DNA from: Megachile rotundata
Lineage: Eukaryota > Arthropoda > Insecta > Hymenoptera > Megachilidae
Length of the DNA: 64,000 bases
Assembly (NCBI RefSeq): GCF_050947335.1
Contig: NC_134988.1
Span: 7,688,001-7,752,000 of the forward strand
Reading direction: 5' to 3'
Under the pieces are notes generated by a model. That model saw only the letters and a program-made list of their open reading frames with translations, searched no databases and was not told where the DNA came from. The first letter of the stretch is position 1. Each line of letters starts with the position of its first letter. Shown here piece after piece: positions 1 to 12,640 of this stretch. Both the position numbers and the translations under genes were made by a program.

Positions 1-264
1 CGCTGAATATGGATGATCATATTAACACGGTGTTCCGGATTCAGTTTACACTTTCGACGGATACAATCTGATCCCTTCTATTTGCATCGTTTACAACGAT
101 TAACGAATTAACCGTGATAGTTTCTGCAATGCATTTAATGAGATGCACCTGGGATGAGGTTCAAACAAAGTGCTCATCAGAATTGGTGAAAACTATGTCA
201 CGTACAAGGTGATAAATTGTTGTATAAATGGGAATTAGTTCAACCCCATTCTCCTTACACCGCG
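1..264. other. Intergenic sequence, nothing recognised
   Basis: Mixed-composition single-copy-looking DNA at the left edge. No open frame of useful length, RNA gene or repeat is visible. It leads into the conserved flank of the first G-rich array. Confidence 0.5.
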
Positions 265-390
265 TTTACATTATGCTAGTAACCAGTGCAAGTGGTCCAT
301 GCAAATAGGTAGTCGAATTTTTGCGTTTATTACTTTGTTTATACCAGGTCTATTATATGTTGGAAAAGGAAAATGGTTTCTTTCCTTTCT
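265..390 (+). repeat. Conserved 5' flank of G-rich array, copy 1
   Basis: This block resembles 14780-14895. Both contain AGTAACYRGTGC-like sequence, then an identical TCGAATTTTTGCGT (313-326 here, 14829-14842 there), then a similar run ending in a TTTTCTTT-type tract. In both places a G-rich GGGATTT-type minisatellite begins within about 75 bp on the same side. That suggests array and flank spread together as one unit, although no terminal inverted repeat or target duplication was found. Confidence 0.55.
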
Positions 391-400
391 TCCTTCCTTT

Positions 401-3010
401 TGGGAATATAGCGATTTGGGGATGTAGCGATTTGGGCTTGGGAGAATTGGGGTTGTAGCGGTTTGGATATGTGAGAATTTTGGAATATTGGAATTTGGGG
501 ATGTAGAGATTTGGGGATGTAGAGATTTGGGGATGTAGGGATTTGGGGAGTTGGGGAGTTGAGGAGTTGGGAATTTGGGAATTTGGGAATTTGGGATTTG
601 GGGGTTTGGGGGTTTGGGAATCTGGGAATTTGGGATTTGGGGGTTTGGAGGTTTGGGATTTGGGAAGTTAGGGATTTGGCAATTTGAGATTTGGGGAGTT
701 TGGGATTTGGGAAGTTTGGGGGTTTGGGATTTGGGAAGTTAGGGATTTGGCAATTTGGGATTTGGGAAGTTTGGGATTTGGGAAGTTTGGGATTTGGGAA
801 GTTTGGGATTTGGGAAGTTTGGGATTTGGGAAGTTTGGGATTGGGGAAGTTTGGGATTTGGAAAGTTAGGGATTTGGAAGTTTGGGATTTCAGGAGCTAG
901 GAATTTGGGGAAGTAGAGATTTGAGAATTTGGGATTTGGGGGTTTAGTATTTGGGAAGTTAGGGATTTGGCAATTTGGGATTTGGGGAGTTTGGGATTTG
1001 GGAAGTTTGGGGGTTTGGGATTTGGGAAGTTAGGGATTTGGCAATTTGGGATTTGGGGAGTTTGGGATTTGGGAAGTTTGGGATTTGGGAAGTTTGGGAT
1101 TTGGGAAGTTTGGGATTTGGGAAGTTTGGGATTGGGGAAGTTTGGGATTTGGAAAGTTAGGGATTTGGAAGTTTGGGATTTCAGGAGCTAGGAATTTGGG
1201 GAAGTAGAGATTTGAGAATTTGGGATTTGGGGGTTTAGTATTTGGGAAGTTAGGGATTTGGCAATTTGGGATTTGGGGAGTTTGGGATTTGGGAAGTTTG
1301 GGGGTTTGGGATTTGGGAAGTTAGGGATTTGGCAATTTGGGATTTGGGGAGTTTGGGATTTGGGAAGTTTGGGGGTTTGGGATTTGGGAAGTTAGGGATT
1401 TGGCAATTTGGGATTTGGGAAGTTTGGGATTTGGGAAGTTTGGGATTTGGGAAGTTTGGGATTTGGGAAGTTTGGGATTTGGGAAGTTTGGGATTGGGGA
1501 AGTTTGGGATTTGGAAAGTTAGGGATTTGGAAGTTTGGGATTTCAGGAGCTAGGAATTTGGGGAAGTAGAGATTTGAGAATTTGGGATTTGGGGGTTTAG
1601 TATTTGGGAAGTTAGGGATTTGGCAATTTGGGATTTGGGGAGTTTGGGATTTGGGAAGTTTGGGGGTTTGGGATTTGGGAAGTTAGGGATTTGGCAATTT
1701 GGGATTTGGGGAGTTTGGGATTTGGGAAGTTTGGGATTTGGGAAGTTTGGGATTTGGGAAGTTTGGGATTTGGGAAGTTTGGGATTGGGGAAGTTTGGGA
1801 TTTGGAAAGTTAGGGATTTGGAAGTTTGGGATTTCAGGAGCTAGGAATTTGGGGAAGTAGAGATTTGAGAATTTGGGATTTGGGGGTTTAGTATTTGGGA
1901 AGTTAGGGATTTGGCAATTTGGGATTTGGGGAGTTTGGGATTTGGGAAGTTTGGGGGTTTGGGATTTGGGAAGTTAGGGATTTGGCAATTTGGGATTTGG
2001 GGAGTTTGGGATTTGGGAAGTTTGGGGGTTTGGGATTTGGGAAGTTAGGGATTTGGCAATTTGGGATTTGGGAAGTTTGGGATTTGGGAAGTTTGGGATT
2101 TGGGAAGTTTGGGATTTGGGAAGTTTGGGATTTGGGAAGTTTGGGATTGGGGAAGTTTGGGATTTGGAAAGTTAGGGATTTGGAAGTTTGGGATTTCAGG
2201 AGCTAGGAATTTGGGGAAGTAGAGATTTGAGAATTTGGGATTTGGGGGTTTAGTATTTGGGAAGTTAGGGATTTGGCAATTTGGGATTTGGGGAGTTTGG
2301 GATTTGGGAAGTTTGGGGGTTTGGGATTTGGGAAGTTAGGGATTTGGCAATTTGGGATTTGGGGAGTTTGGGATTTGGGAAGTTTGGGATTTGGGAAGTT
2401 TGGGATTTGGGAAGTTTGGGATTTGGGAAGTTTGGGATTGGGGAAGTTTGGGATTTGGAAAGTTAGGGATTTGGAAGTTTGGGATTTCAGGAGCTAGGAA
2501 TTTGGGGAAGTAGAGATTTGAGAATTTGGGATTTGGGGGTTTAGTATTTGGGAAGTTAGGGATTTGGTAATTTGGGATTTGGAGAATTAGGAATTTGGGA
2601 GTTTAGAATTTCGGGAGTTAAGGATTTGGGAATTTAGGATTTGGGGGTTTGAGATTTGGGGATGTAGAAATTTAGCACCATAGGAATTCGGGAAATTAGG
2701 GATTTGGAAAATTAGGAACTTGGGAGTATAGAAATTTGGGAATGTAGGGATTTGAGAAATTAGAAATTTGTATAATTAGGAAATTGGGAATGTAAAGAAT
2801 TGGAAAGGTGGGGATTTGGTAAATTAGGAATTTGGGGATGTAGAGATTTGGAGGAGTAGGGATTTGGAAAATTAGGAACTTGAGAATGTTGAAATTTTGA
2901 GAAGATAGAGATTTGAGGACATAGTGTTAGCGAATGTAAGGATTTAGAAAATTAGGAATTTTATACAGATTCGGGAATATAAGGATTCAGGAATATGTAG
3001 ATATTCGAAG
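401..3010 (+). repeat. G-rich GGGATTT/GGGAAGTTT minisatellite with 653-bp higher-order repeat
   Basis: The array is made of 7-10 bp words such as GGGATTT, GGGAAGTTT and TTAGGGATTTGG. The core (about 665-2570) repeats with a 653-bp period: equivalent points lie at 684, 1337 and 1990, and at 975, 1628 and 2281. Each 653-bp unit is a 291-bp unit followed by a 362-bp unit. The 362-bp form equals the 291-bp form plus a duplicated 71-bp block (for example 1261-1331). The edges (401-660 and 2570-3010) are more diverged, as expected of an old array with a recently homogenised centre. Open frames across it are a by-product of the repeat. The G-runs could support G-quadruplexes on the + strand. Confidence 0.95.
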
Positions 3011-3020
3011 ATATAGAAAC

Positions 3021-3262
3021 TCAACCCCTTGCACTATTTTCACGAGTCTGACGCTCATACATCAGCCATGATCAATTTTACTTTAATTTTTAACACGCTT
3101 CAATTTGGAGTTCAAGTCCAATTGTAATTTGCATAGTTAATTATTACATAATATCAAAATGACATAATATTTTAACATTCCTTGTCTACTTTAATATTGT
3201 AGCTATATTTAGTCAGTTCTGTCTGACGCACCTAATAAGTAAATCATAGCGCAAAGGGTTAA
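3021..3262 (-). mobile_element. TTAA-target piggyBac-like MITE (family 1, copy 1)
   Basis: One end reads TCAACCCCTTGCACTATTTT; the other, read inward on the - strand, TTAACCCTTTGCGCTATGAT. These are imperfect terminal inverted repeats of the CCCTTTGC type, with TTAA intact on the right and mutated to TCAA on the left. Read from the right end, the terminus and a subterminal GCGTCAGACAG match the left end of 22927-23202, and more weakly 26237-26548. At about 240 bp with no coding capacity it is a non-autonomous element. Assignment to piggyBac is inferred from the TTAA target and terminal sequence. Confidence 0.75.
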
Positions 3263-3483
3263 CACTAGAACTACAAACCAGTCAAAATGACTGGTTTCAG
3301 ATTTCTCATTTTATATTACGAAATGCTATCATCGTGGTTTTATGGAAATGTCCCTCACATTTAGTTGAGGTAAAAACTAGTTCTATATGTTAATTGATGC
3401 TTCAGTATTTATTTATTTCATTTTTCATTTTATTTTTCATTCTTCGATAAACGAGTATTTAATATCGGTAGTTCTAGTGTTAA
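3259..3483. mobile_element. TTAA-target MITE (family 2)
   Basis: The termini are a perfect 16-bp inverted repeat including the target: TTAACACTAGAACTAC at 3259-3274 and its reverse complement at 3468-3483. A small internal hairpin (CCAGTCA-AAA-TGACTGG, 3278-3294) follows the left end. The element is 225 bp, non-coding and AT-rich inside. The left TTAA is shared with the neighbouring family-1 MITE, so the two elements abut. Confidence 0.85.
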
Positions 3484-4139
3484 ATATTTGATAACTCAAG
3501 AATATGAAAACTCCGGGATAATTCGATATCATTCGTGATATTCTATAGCGAAAGCATTGCCCCCGCAAGTGCACGAATTACTTCAGTTCATTGTTATATC
3601 TCGCAGCTGCAACAGCCTCAAAATCACCGGTAATACTTCAGCAGAAATTACATAGTCCAGCCACCGCAAGATTAATGGTCTTGATATTGCGTGAAAACAA
3701 ACAGTTACGAGCCATATTGTGTAAACTACAATACTCGCCGCTAATTGAATGCTTGTTTTAACGAATATTTAAACACCACTTTCTCAAAAACCATGCTTCG
3801 GACGAAAAAAATTCATCGTGTATGTGTGAATTCTTTTTTTGGAGCTTGGTTTCACTATTTGTGAAGCACGTTGTGTGGGATGAGATAGTTGTTATTAAGA
3901 TGTTAAGTGGCATGGTGAAGGTGGGAATGTGTAGTATGGTGAGCTGTAATTTGTAAGATTAGGACCATTATAATTTTTCAAAAGTTTTTTAGGTATTATG
4001 CAATTTGAAGGAGTAAATGGAAGTTTATTGAAGCAGTCAGACTTTGGAACACGTTAGACATACATTATTATTGATACATGTATAGAGTACAATAACAATT
4101 AATATAATCTGTAATTAAGTTTCATTCCAATAATAAAAG
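3484..4139. other. Intergenic, AT-rich
   Basis: No gene, RNA or repeat was recognised between the MITE pair and the octamer array. Confidence 0.5.
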
Positions 4140-4668
4140 ATTGAAACAGTAGAAGAGTGTAATAGTGAAGTAACGAAGTAGCGAAGTAGTGAAGTAGTGA
4201 AGTAGTGAAGTTGTGAAGCTGTGAGGTAATGAACTAATGAAGTAGTGAAGTAGTGCAGTAGTGAAGTAGTGAACTAGCGAAGTAGTGAAGTAGTGAAGTA
4301 GTGAAACAGTGAGGTAGTGAAGTAGTGAAGTAGTGAAGTAGTGAAGTATTGAAACAGCGAAGTAGTGAAGTAGTGAAGTAGTGAAGTAGTGAAGTAGAGA
4401 AGTAATGAAGTGTAGGAGTAGTGAAGTAGTAAACTAGTGAAGTAGTGAGGTAGTGAAGTAGTGGAGTAGTGAAGTAGTGAAGTAGTGAAGTAGTGAAATA
4501 GTGAAATAGTGGGGTAGTGAAATAGTGAGGTAGTGAAGTAGTGAAGTAGTGAAGTACTGAAGTAGCGGAATAGTAAAATAGTGAAATAGTGAAATAGTGA
4601 AATACTGAAATACTGAAATACTGAAATACTGAAATACTGAAATACTAAAATTCTGAAATACTGAAATT
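4140..4668 (+). repeat. 8-bp tandem array GAAGTAGT / GAAATACT
   Basis: A near-continuous octanucleotide array. The left and middle parts are (GAAGTAGT)n with scattered substitutions; the last ~80 bp shift to (GAAATACT)n, which suggests separate expansion of a variant at the right edge. The apparent - strand reading frame here is repeat-encoded. Confidence 0.95.
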
Positions 4669-5590
4669 AGCAGATTAAACAAATTACATTAAAGTTTTTA
4701 CGTATTTTAATCACAATCATACTATTTGAATACCTATTGAAGAACTTTTGCAAATGAACATATTACTCCTCTACAGATTCAATCGAAAACGTGAAGAGTA
4801 CTGCTCGTTAACAAATTTTATTAATTAATTGGTTATTCGTTCTTATTACTCGCATTGTTACAAATTATACAATGTTAGCGTGTTTTTATGTACTTCCGAA
4901 TTGGAAATTACCAATAGTATTCAAATATACTTTCTCTAGGATATAAAGTCATTAGATATCCTTCGTTAAAAAACTTCCTTTTACTTCCTCCATTAACACG
5001 TAACATTCGAAACAGTTGAAAACTTCATTAAGTTGTATTTATATTTTTAACAAATTTTACCAAATATATTATTATACAAATTTTTGTTGTATTTATTATT
5101 GATAATTTCAAGTAGTTACTACTATTTCTAATTAATCGACAAATTGTTAACACTTGAACTACCATTGTTCCCATTTATTATTATTATCAATTCTAACTTT
5201 TCATAGCTAAAAACAACATGGAAAACTGAATAAGTATATACCGTTCCACTAACTAAAAAACCATTCTTTATCTCAAACTATAACAAACTAGCTAAAACAA
5301 TAGATCAATTAAAAATGTCAATAGACTTCATTTTTAAACCACTGCATCAGAAAAGGGACATCAGTCGCTGCCATGACAGTCAACACGATACCTAACCTAA
5401 AATTCTACCATAATATTTAATCTCCGTTATTAAAAATACCAATTCCATCACTAACAAACAAATAGAATAACTTTGTCTTAGAATACACAAAACTCAGTCT
5501 ATTAGTCAACATTTTATTCCGCCATTTCGACACCTGATATGAATAAACATCCCAGATAACTATCTAAATTATTGAAGCAGCGATTCAACG
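4669..5590. other. AT-rich intergenic DNA
   Basis: No gene or organised repeat was recognised. Long A/T tracts and stops in all frames dominate. Confidence 0.5.
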
Positions 5591-5715
5591 ACGCAGATTG
5601 TTGAAACTACGATGTACTTATGTAGATTGTACAAATTACCAACGTAGATTGTTGAAGCTGTGATGTACCTATATAGATTGTTGAAATTGCGATATAATTA
5701 CAAAGATTGTCGAAA
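5591..5715 (+). repeat. Short imperfect direct repeats (AGATTGTTGAA)
   Basis: The phrase AGATTGTTGAA recurs at about 5598, 5648 and 5678, with intervening GATGTAC-TATG-like text and a decayed copy near 5704. It is a weak three-to-four copy minisatellite. Confidence 0.5.
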
Positions 5716-7604
5716 AATTACGGTATTATTCGTATCAGATGAAGACTTCATATGCAAAAAAACCTGAAGAAACATTGCTACAAAGAATATACTTTCTATT
5801 CGATACATTATTTCTGCTACTTGATTATTCAAAGTCAAGTTTGTTATATTTTTTTCTGCAGTTTCTTCACCTTCACCATATTCAATGACCACTCTTTGCT
5901 CAGCGATGCATAAAGCGTTCATTGCCGTTCGAATGAACGCTCCAATGTCAAAAAAAATCGTATTAAAGCATATTCGTCTCGTTTTCTGTTGTAATTTCTC
6001 ACGATTCAGTGTTTTCCGCGTAACATTTCTGATAAGGAAAAATGTTTTCGTGTTGCATGCTTCGCTGACCTACGATACTTTCCAGTTCTTGCGTAAATAA
6101 AAAAAACATACATCTAGATTTCTTGGTTCACGATAGATGCATATCGTGCAAAAAATCGTGTAAAAAGATACTTATTTGCTTGCTTTTATTTATTTAGTCG
6201 TACAAAGTGATTTTCATGTACTGCGATTTTACTTGTCCATATAAAGATAATTTTTATTTACTTAGTTGAATAAAAAGGTTTTTATTTATTGCGATTTTAT
6301 TAACTGCGATGAAATATAGGATTGAATATTGAAGAAATAAATGTATTTGTGTTTCAAGATAGGTAGAAAACAAATAAGGCTATAGTATAATTGAAAAAGA
6401 TTTAAAATATTTATATAGAACTTTGTGACATATTTGTGAAGTAGTGTGCGTTTTTATGACAACATTATAATGTATAAAACACATAAAAAAAGAATGTTAG
6501 TATGAATAAAATTAATAGCGTCAATCACTGATCAGCCATATTGTATCCGCCATTACTGTCTATCATTTTGGCGGGAATTCAAATTCAGACAATATACGAG
6601 GCACAAATTAAACATTACACAATTTTAACAATCCAGAATAAATCTTTGACAAAATATAAATTTATATAGATATTTTCTTTCCGTATTCTTTTAATGTTCA
6701 CATATTTTGTTCGCCATACTAGTTCCGCCATCTTGTATTTTAAAATTCCTGTAACTTGTTCAAAATGGAAGATTGAAAACAACTTATATGAACGCTCACA
6801 GTAATTTAATTTATATTCCATTTAAATAATGTATTCTTGCACATGTCAGTTTTCAGAAAATATTTAAAAAAAGAATTACAGTATAAATATTCAAAAAAGT
6901 TCTCTATACCAGAAAAGAATTTTGATTCTTCAAAGAAAGAAAAACTCTTTCAGTGATTCTAAATACTGCAATTCGTAGTTAATCGGAAATCTACTGCTTT
7001 TATCGAAATTTCTGATTTCTTTTGTCAAATCAAAAGTGTCAAAAAATATTGCGTTGAAATGCTGCAAAAATGTTTGAAGAGCTTCAGGCCCCCAAGGTAT
7101 TAATCCGGCACTGAACACCAGTGATTCAGTGTCAGTGGGTCAACGGAAACTGGAGAAATCTTTCTTCGTGGCTACGCACGTGCCTCTCTTCCATGGATCT
7201 CACATTTCACGGGCCATCAGGCTGGCAGCCGAAAAATTAATGTGATAGAAGTTATTCCAGTCGATTCATCCACTCAACCCGCTACCGACTGTCTAACCTT
7301 ATTAGATCTTGTTCTTTCTCTTTTTTTGTCCTTCTACTTTTGCAGCTGATTTCGTTCGACGTTTCAGTAGCGCTGTTACTTTCACATTTTCAACAAACGA
7401 CGAGGATGATGTCAAGCGAACGCATACCTGTCGAGCCATCGTCGAGTTTAGCATCCTGTCTGCCTGAAGAATCTCAAGTTATGTACGGATTGTTTCAGAA
7501 ATAGTAGATACTTTAGAAATTGTCTGTGTGAATTTTTAATAAAAAATAGTATACGTTCGTTTATCAATGTTTTATAGCTTAGAGTTTGAGGTTAATTGGA
7601 ACTG
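5716..7604. other. Intergenic, short unassigned frames only
   Basis: Frames of 62-74 codons occur on - (5698-5922, 6615-6821, 6930-7118) and + (5885-6100). None has a recognisable motif, a convincing start context or splice partners. Two CCGCCAT-type words occur (6549, 6724). I see no supportable gene. Confidence 0.4.
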
Positions 7605-8240
7605 CAATTAGCAAATATAATAAAAATTATAAACAGTAGTATATAACAAATACAATAAAATAATATGAATGATAGCATATAGCATATATAACAATATATT
7701 GTGAACAATAGTATATAGCAAATATAACAAAATATTATGAACAATAGTATATAGCAAATATAACAAAATATTATGAACAATAATATGTAGCAAATATAAT
7801 AGAATATTATGAATAATAGTATATGGCAAATATAACAAAATATTATGAACAATAATATGTAGCAAATATAATAAAATATTATGAAGAATAGTATATGGCA
7901 AATATAACAAAATATTAAGAACAATAATATATAGCAAATATGACAAAATATTATAAACAATAGCATATAACAAAATATTAAGAACAATAATATATAGCAA
8001 ATATGACAAAATATTATGAACAATAGTATATAGCAAATATAACAAAATGTAATGAATAATAATATATAGCAAATGCAACAAAATGTTGTGAACAATAGTA
8101 TGTAGCAAATATAACAAAATATTATGAACAATAGTATACAGCAAATAAAACAAAATATTGTAAACAATACTAAATGTAACAAAATTATATTTATTATAGT
8201 AAGTATAACAAAATGTAATAATAAGTATATTTGACAAGAT
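7605..8240 (-). repeat. 36-bp AT-rich minisatellite
   Basis: The unit is about 36 bp, beginning AACAATAGTATATAGCAAAT and continuing ATAACAAAATATTATG. It repeats about 15 times, with shortened copies near 7960-8000. Because 36 is a multiple of three and the - strand lacks stops in two frames, it produces 209- and 278-codon frames of alternating I/L/C/Y. These are not credible proteins. Confidence 0.93.
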
Positions 8241-11200
8241 TTATTAAAAATAAAAATGTCTAACAAAATTTGCTGCTGTACTGTGGCAGTCAATGTATAA
8301 TTTAACCACGTCTCATAAAGTGTTAACCGAGAGTCAACATTGCATCTAAGTACGGTAATATTGCATTTAAAAACAGTTATCGTCAACGAACTATAACGAC
8401 AGTGAATTGGGAAAGCACAGTTACACAAAGTGACGTGTTTTTACGCGCTTGTTGATTTGCACAACAGTCTTCACGACCTTGTCCCTTCTTTCTCTAGGCT
8501 TTTACAAGCGTATGTATTTATTGTCACCGACTAAATGTTTTCCTAAACCATTGAAGAATAAATAAGTAACAGTATTTAGAGTAGATTTTGTATTCCTTGT
8601 AACCCTTATGTTATAAGGAGACCCATAATTAATATAATTATTGTCACCAATAATTATTAGAAATTATATAACCAATAATCCTTACTAATTATTATAATAA
8701 ATATAATTACACAAAATGTCGCGAATATCACAGTTCCGTCCGCGGCCATATAACGAGAGTCACCTACATACCACAAAAACCCCTTTCAATTTCATGTCCG
8801 CTAAGAATGTAATCACATCGTTCCACAAATATTTGCTTGTATCAAGATTGTGTTCAATTTCTAATCTTTTACGCTACTTGTACCTGGACATCCGTATTTC
8901 ATTAGGATAATCGCTAAGATATCAAGATCGAATCAAGGCACTCGTTAGAAATTATGGAACGGTGAAAGCAGGAATCATATTGAGATTATTATTAAGCGTG
9001 TCACAATTTTGCGTGCTTACATATCATCGGTTCCTCGTACGAACGTGTAACTTTTCTTTTTCATTTATTTCTAGTTGGTTCATGTTTCCGAAGAGTTTGC
9101 ACGTACATCAGCATAAAGGAGAGTGAGCACTTCATGGCCCGCAGTTTCGAGAGAGAAAGTAACACGTTCCACTCTCGTTTCTCGAAAAGTACGGTTATGT
9201 TTGCTCGGAGAGATTACCTTTTTTTCTACGGTCAATGAAGTTTTATCGAAATCGTGATAAGAAGATTGGTCAGAACGTTGTTCCACTTTTGTCTACTTAC
9301 TTGATATAATACAAATTTGAATACTTTGTTTCTGATTATGTTAATATATCTTAATTATTAGGTAATTTTACATTTTTGTATATCCCTACTTTATTCATAA
9401 TTTTATACTGTTATATATTTTTATTATATTGTGAATATGTCTTACTTGTGTTGTTAACATATTCTGGATTAAATAATTTCGCAATTGGTTCTTCTAACAG
9501 TTTGGTAAGGAATTTCTGAAAAATATAAGACACTATACTACATCATACTAAACATATTTCACAATATGTGAAGAAAAAGTAAGAAATGATTTTATTAAGG
9601 AAATAATTACTCCACTTTATGTATTGCGTGAGAGTAATGTAGGTTAGATATCCTCCATGTAACCATCGACTTACATAGAGGAAATATAAAGTAAACTTTG
9701 AACGAAAAAACCCTTAAGATTCGAGGAGAAGCGGTAGAAGTTCGGTAATGGTAAATCGGATGTTTCCGGATGCATTCGGTCCATGTTGGCTAACCGTTGA
9801 GTTTGTGTCAAAAGCCTAAGTGATTATCGCAAACTTTTGTGTAAATTGTGTTAAAGATAAATTGAGATTTATTAAAGTGCAAATAAAATTGAAATCATGA
9901 GTTTTTTCGTCGATTGTGAAAATTGTAAAAAGAACAGAAACAGTGAACAGTCAAAACCATGAATAAGACTATTGCATTTCACACCACACGATGTACAGAA
10001 GTTTTAATGTATTCTTAAGGAAAGAAGCGTATCTTCTATGTTTATTTTTATTCATTTAAGATGTTAACCTTTAATCTATTTATATATTCACGTCCTTTCC
10101 ATAATAACCTCCATCATCCTCGACTGCATTTTGACATTTCGACCATATACGTCTACGATTTCGACCGTTAGACGTATCACGTGACACCGAGCAGCGCCGA
10201 AGAGGAACGGAGTTAACCGATTTATCACTATCGTCCACTTACCGCGAATCTTATTATCCCGCTGACTTAGTCAGTGTACACGTTTATGCATGCAACCGTG
10301 TTACGGTTACTGTCCTACATAATGAATGTTACGACTATTAGTAACCTAATAATGCACGTGCTCGTTCTACCGTGAATCCAGCACAGTTGTAAACACAGGC
10401 ATCCTTAGACGAGGGCAACGTCCTTCGAGTGTCTCTGTTCGGTTCTTGCATCCTCGGTTCCGTCGTTGATCGTGACAGGAAATTTTCAAACTCGTCGACA
10501 AAGTAGAGAAGAAAAATGAGTGGTTTGGCAAATGGAACTCCGTGGTTCGTTGAACGGCCATGGTTAAATGCTATGCTCGCACAAAGTAGTTTTCTGCGAT
10601 AGATGGATGATCATTTCGCGGAATTGTGTTTGTTCTATTCGCGATAATCTGTGGATTTATCGCACCCGAAGCGATTTACAGAGTATTCTAAGAAATGTGT
10701 GAATGGAAACTTTGCGTTGAAAGAAGTTGAAATGTTCTTCAGCTACTTTGCTACTGGAAGCTTTGTTATGGAGATATAAACGTTTCAGTGCTTCAGCTTC
10801 TGTGTACATTACGACGTGCAGTACATTTATTTGGTTTTCTATGAAGAAATAGGAATTTTCAAGAAACTTTCGACGTTGGCGGTATGTAAATTTAAAATTT
10901 TATTTTAACAACATAGATATTGGAAAATTTTTGCAAATATTAAATAGTTACCGCTTGTTCAATTAATAACATTATTGCAAAAATTTCCTGTCTTTTATAA
11001 TTATAATATTTATATTAGAAATATTGTAAATTTGTAACACGATATTATTTTTATTAACTTCCTTAGTAAAAAATGTTTATTTACTATTAACTTCTTATCA
11101 GTATTTATTACTTTTAAAAATTAGAAATGTATTATATTTAATTAAAATAATTATGCAACAAAAAGGTTAAAATTGAAAACTAACATGTTTCGCGCCATTT

Positions 11201-11925
11201 TTAAATCTTGCAAACGGAAGCTTCTAGAACTATTACGTGCTGCAAATATACAATCTATTTCACACAATTATTTTTACAATTAAACTAAAATCATTTGCAG
11301 CAATATTTGCAATAATAAATACCTTTTACTTAAATACTAAAATTTCAGTTAAAAATTTTATAAAGTGGAGTTTATCATTTATGTATATTTAACAATTAAT
11401 AAACAATTAAAAATTCTGCGAAATCCTTAATAATCTCATCTTTTATTCAATTCCATATAACTTTCGCTGAAACATTCTTGACCGCTTCCCGTTTTATAAA
11501 TGCATATTTAATTATCAATGAATAAATGAAAACAAGCGATTTACGAGCAAATAAAAAGCGAATTAATTATTCATACCAACAACATTAATAATCCTGCCAC
11601 AATGTGACAAGAATGTACAAATGAAGTAAATGTCGCATTAATCACGAAATTAAATAACGAAATTTTTATGTTGAAGCAGGCAAACAGTTAATATTTCGTT
11701 TCTCCTGCGGATACAAAGACAGAACGCAATGATTTTTCTGCTGACTGTGAAAATTTCACCGCGCATGTTCACGCATGATTTCTATCAATCTTTGCTTTTA
11801 CAATTACTTTCTATCAACAGAAAAACTAAGAAGCTAGAACTTATGCGTTATTTATACAATGTTCGAGTATAGTAAGTTAGAAATGGGTGCAATACTATTT
11901 CCTTTGAAGTAATTTGCAGATCAGG
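8241..11925. other. Long intergenic stretch
   Basis: No gene recognised. Slightly GC-richer patches (about 9000-9290, 9650-9830 and 10130-10690) stand out from the AT-rich background and could include regulatory DNA or an unrecognised untranslated exon. The 21-codon frame beginning ATGAGTTTTTTCGTC at 9897 has no similarity I recognise. The remainder is AT-rich with stops in all frames. Confidence 0.4.
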
Positions 11926-12640
11926 CGTCACGCGAATTCGAATGTGTATTTAAGGTATCAAGTACCTACTGTTATAGGTTGGACAAGAATATGTAGAGAT
12001 TTCAAAGTCGTTTAACGATTAAACGTGCCGAATGTGTGTTTAAAAAGAATAGCTATTAAGAATAAATAATTTAGTGCGTTTCGATTTCTATTCTTTTTTG
12101 TGTTTTACTGTGTGCCGGGTGATTCGGATGCAGTCGTGCAATTTCGGCTGCACTCGTGCCGAAACGAGCTGCGCGGCAGTCGACCGGCCAGTCTCGCATT
12201 ATGTTTACACCGGAGAACAACGTGTTAGAATAAACTAATAAATTTAATCAGTTAATGTATCCCGCGTTTTATTTTCACTCCGTTCACACTATCTTAGTCG
12301 AATAGTTCCTACAGTAAATATGTCGGTTGAACAAGAATGAGATATAGGGATTTCAAAGACATTCCAAACGATTATACGTATCTGGAACTATCGAAAATGA
12401 ATACCAATCACAAGTTTGGTTGATTTGACGACAGACGTCAAAGATTACCAAGTACTGTTTTCAATATTGTAATGAGTTATAGAGATTTCAACGTGATTAG
12501 GTTATGTTTTATGTGTATAGTCGACTTTATGTTTTAGAAATGATCGAAAACGATACGAAAACACGGATCGATGCTAATGACAAGTCCTGCCGTCAGATTC
12601 CCGCCAAAATCTGTACAGCAAATGGATTGCCTTATGATTA
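11926..12640 (+). mobile_element. Dispersed repeat family (CGCGAATTCGAATGTG), copy A
   Basis: The left portion (about 11930-12400) matches 35445-35920 in the same orientation. The right portion (about 12320-12600) matches the reverse complement of about 33270-33545. The shared text runs from CGCGAATTCGAATGTGTATT through AAGTACCTAC and GGACAAGAA to a GTGTGCCGGGTGATTCGGAT region and AATAAACTAATAAA. The segment GGACAAGAA...GATTTCAAAG...AACGATTA occurs twice inside (about 11980 and 12330). No coding capacity was seen. The AATAAA-bearing middle could be an LTR remnant, but no TG...CA ends or primer-binding site could be fixed. Confidence 0.65.

Noticed and set aside
684..2497. Overlapping + strand frames of 61-95 codons rich in G, W, F
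   Set aside because: They arise purely from the GGGATTT minisatellite and repeat with its period; the protein pattern simply mirrors the DNA repeat.
7592..8428. 278-codon - strand frame, the longest in the window
   Set aside because: Generated by a 36-bp AT-rich tandem repeat (36 is divisible by three); low-complexity I/L/C/Y output, no domain.
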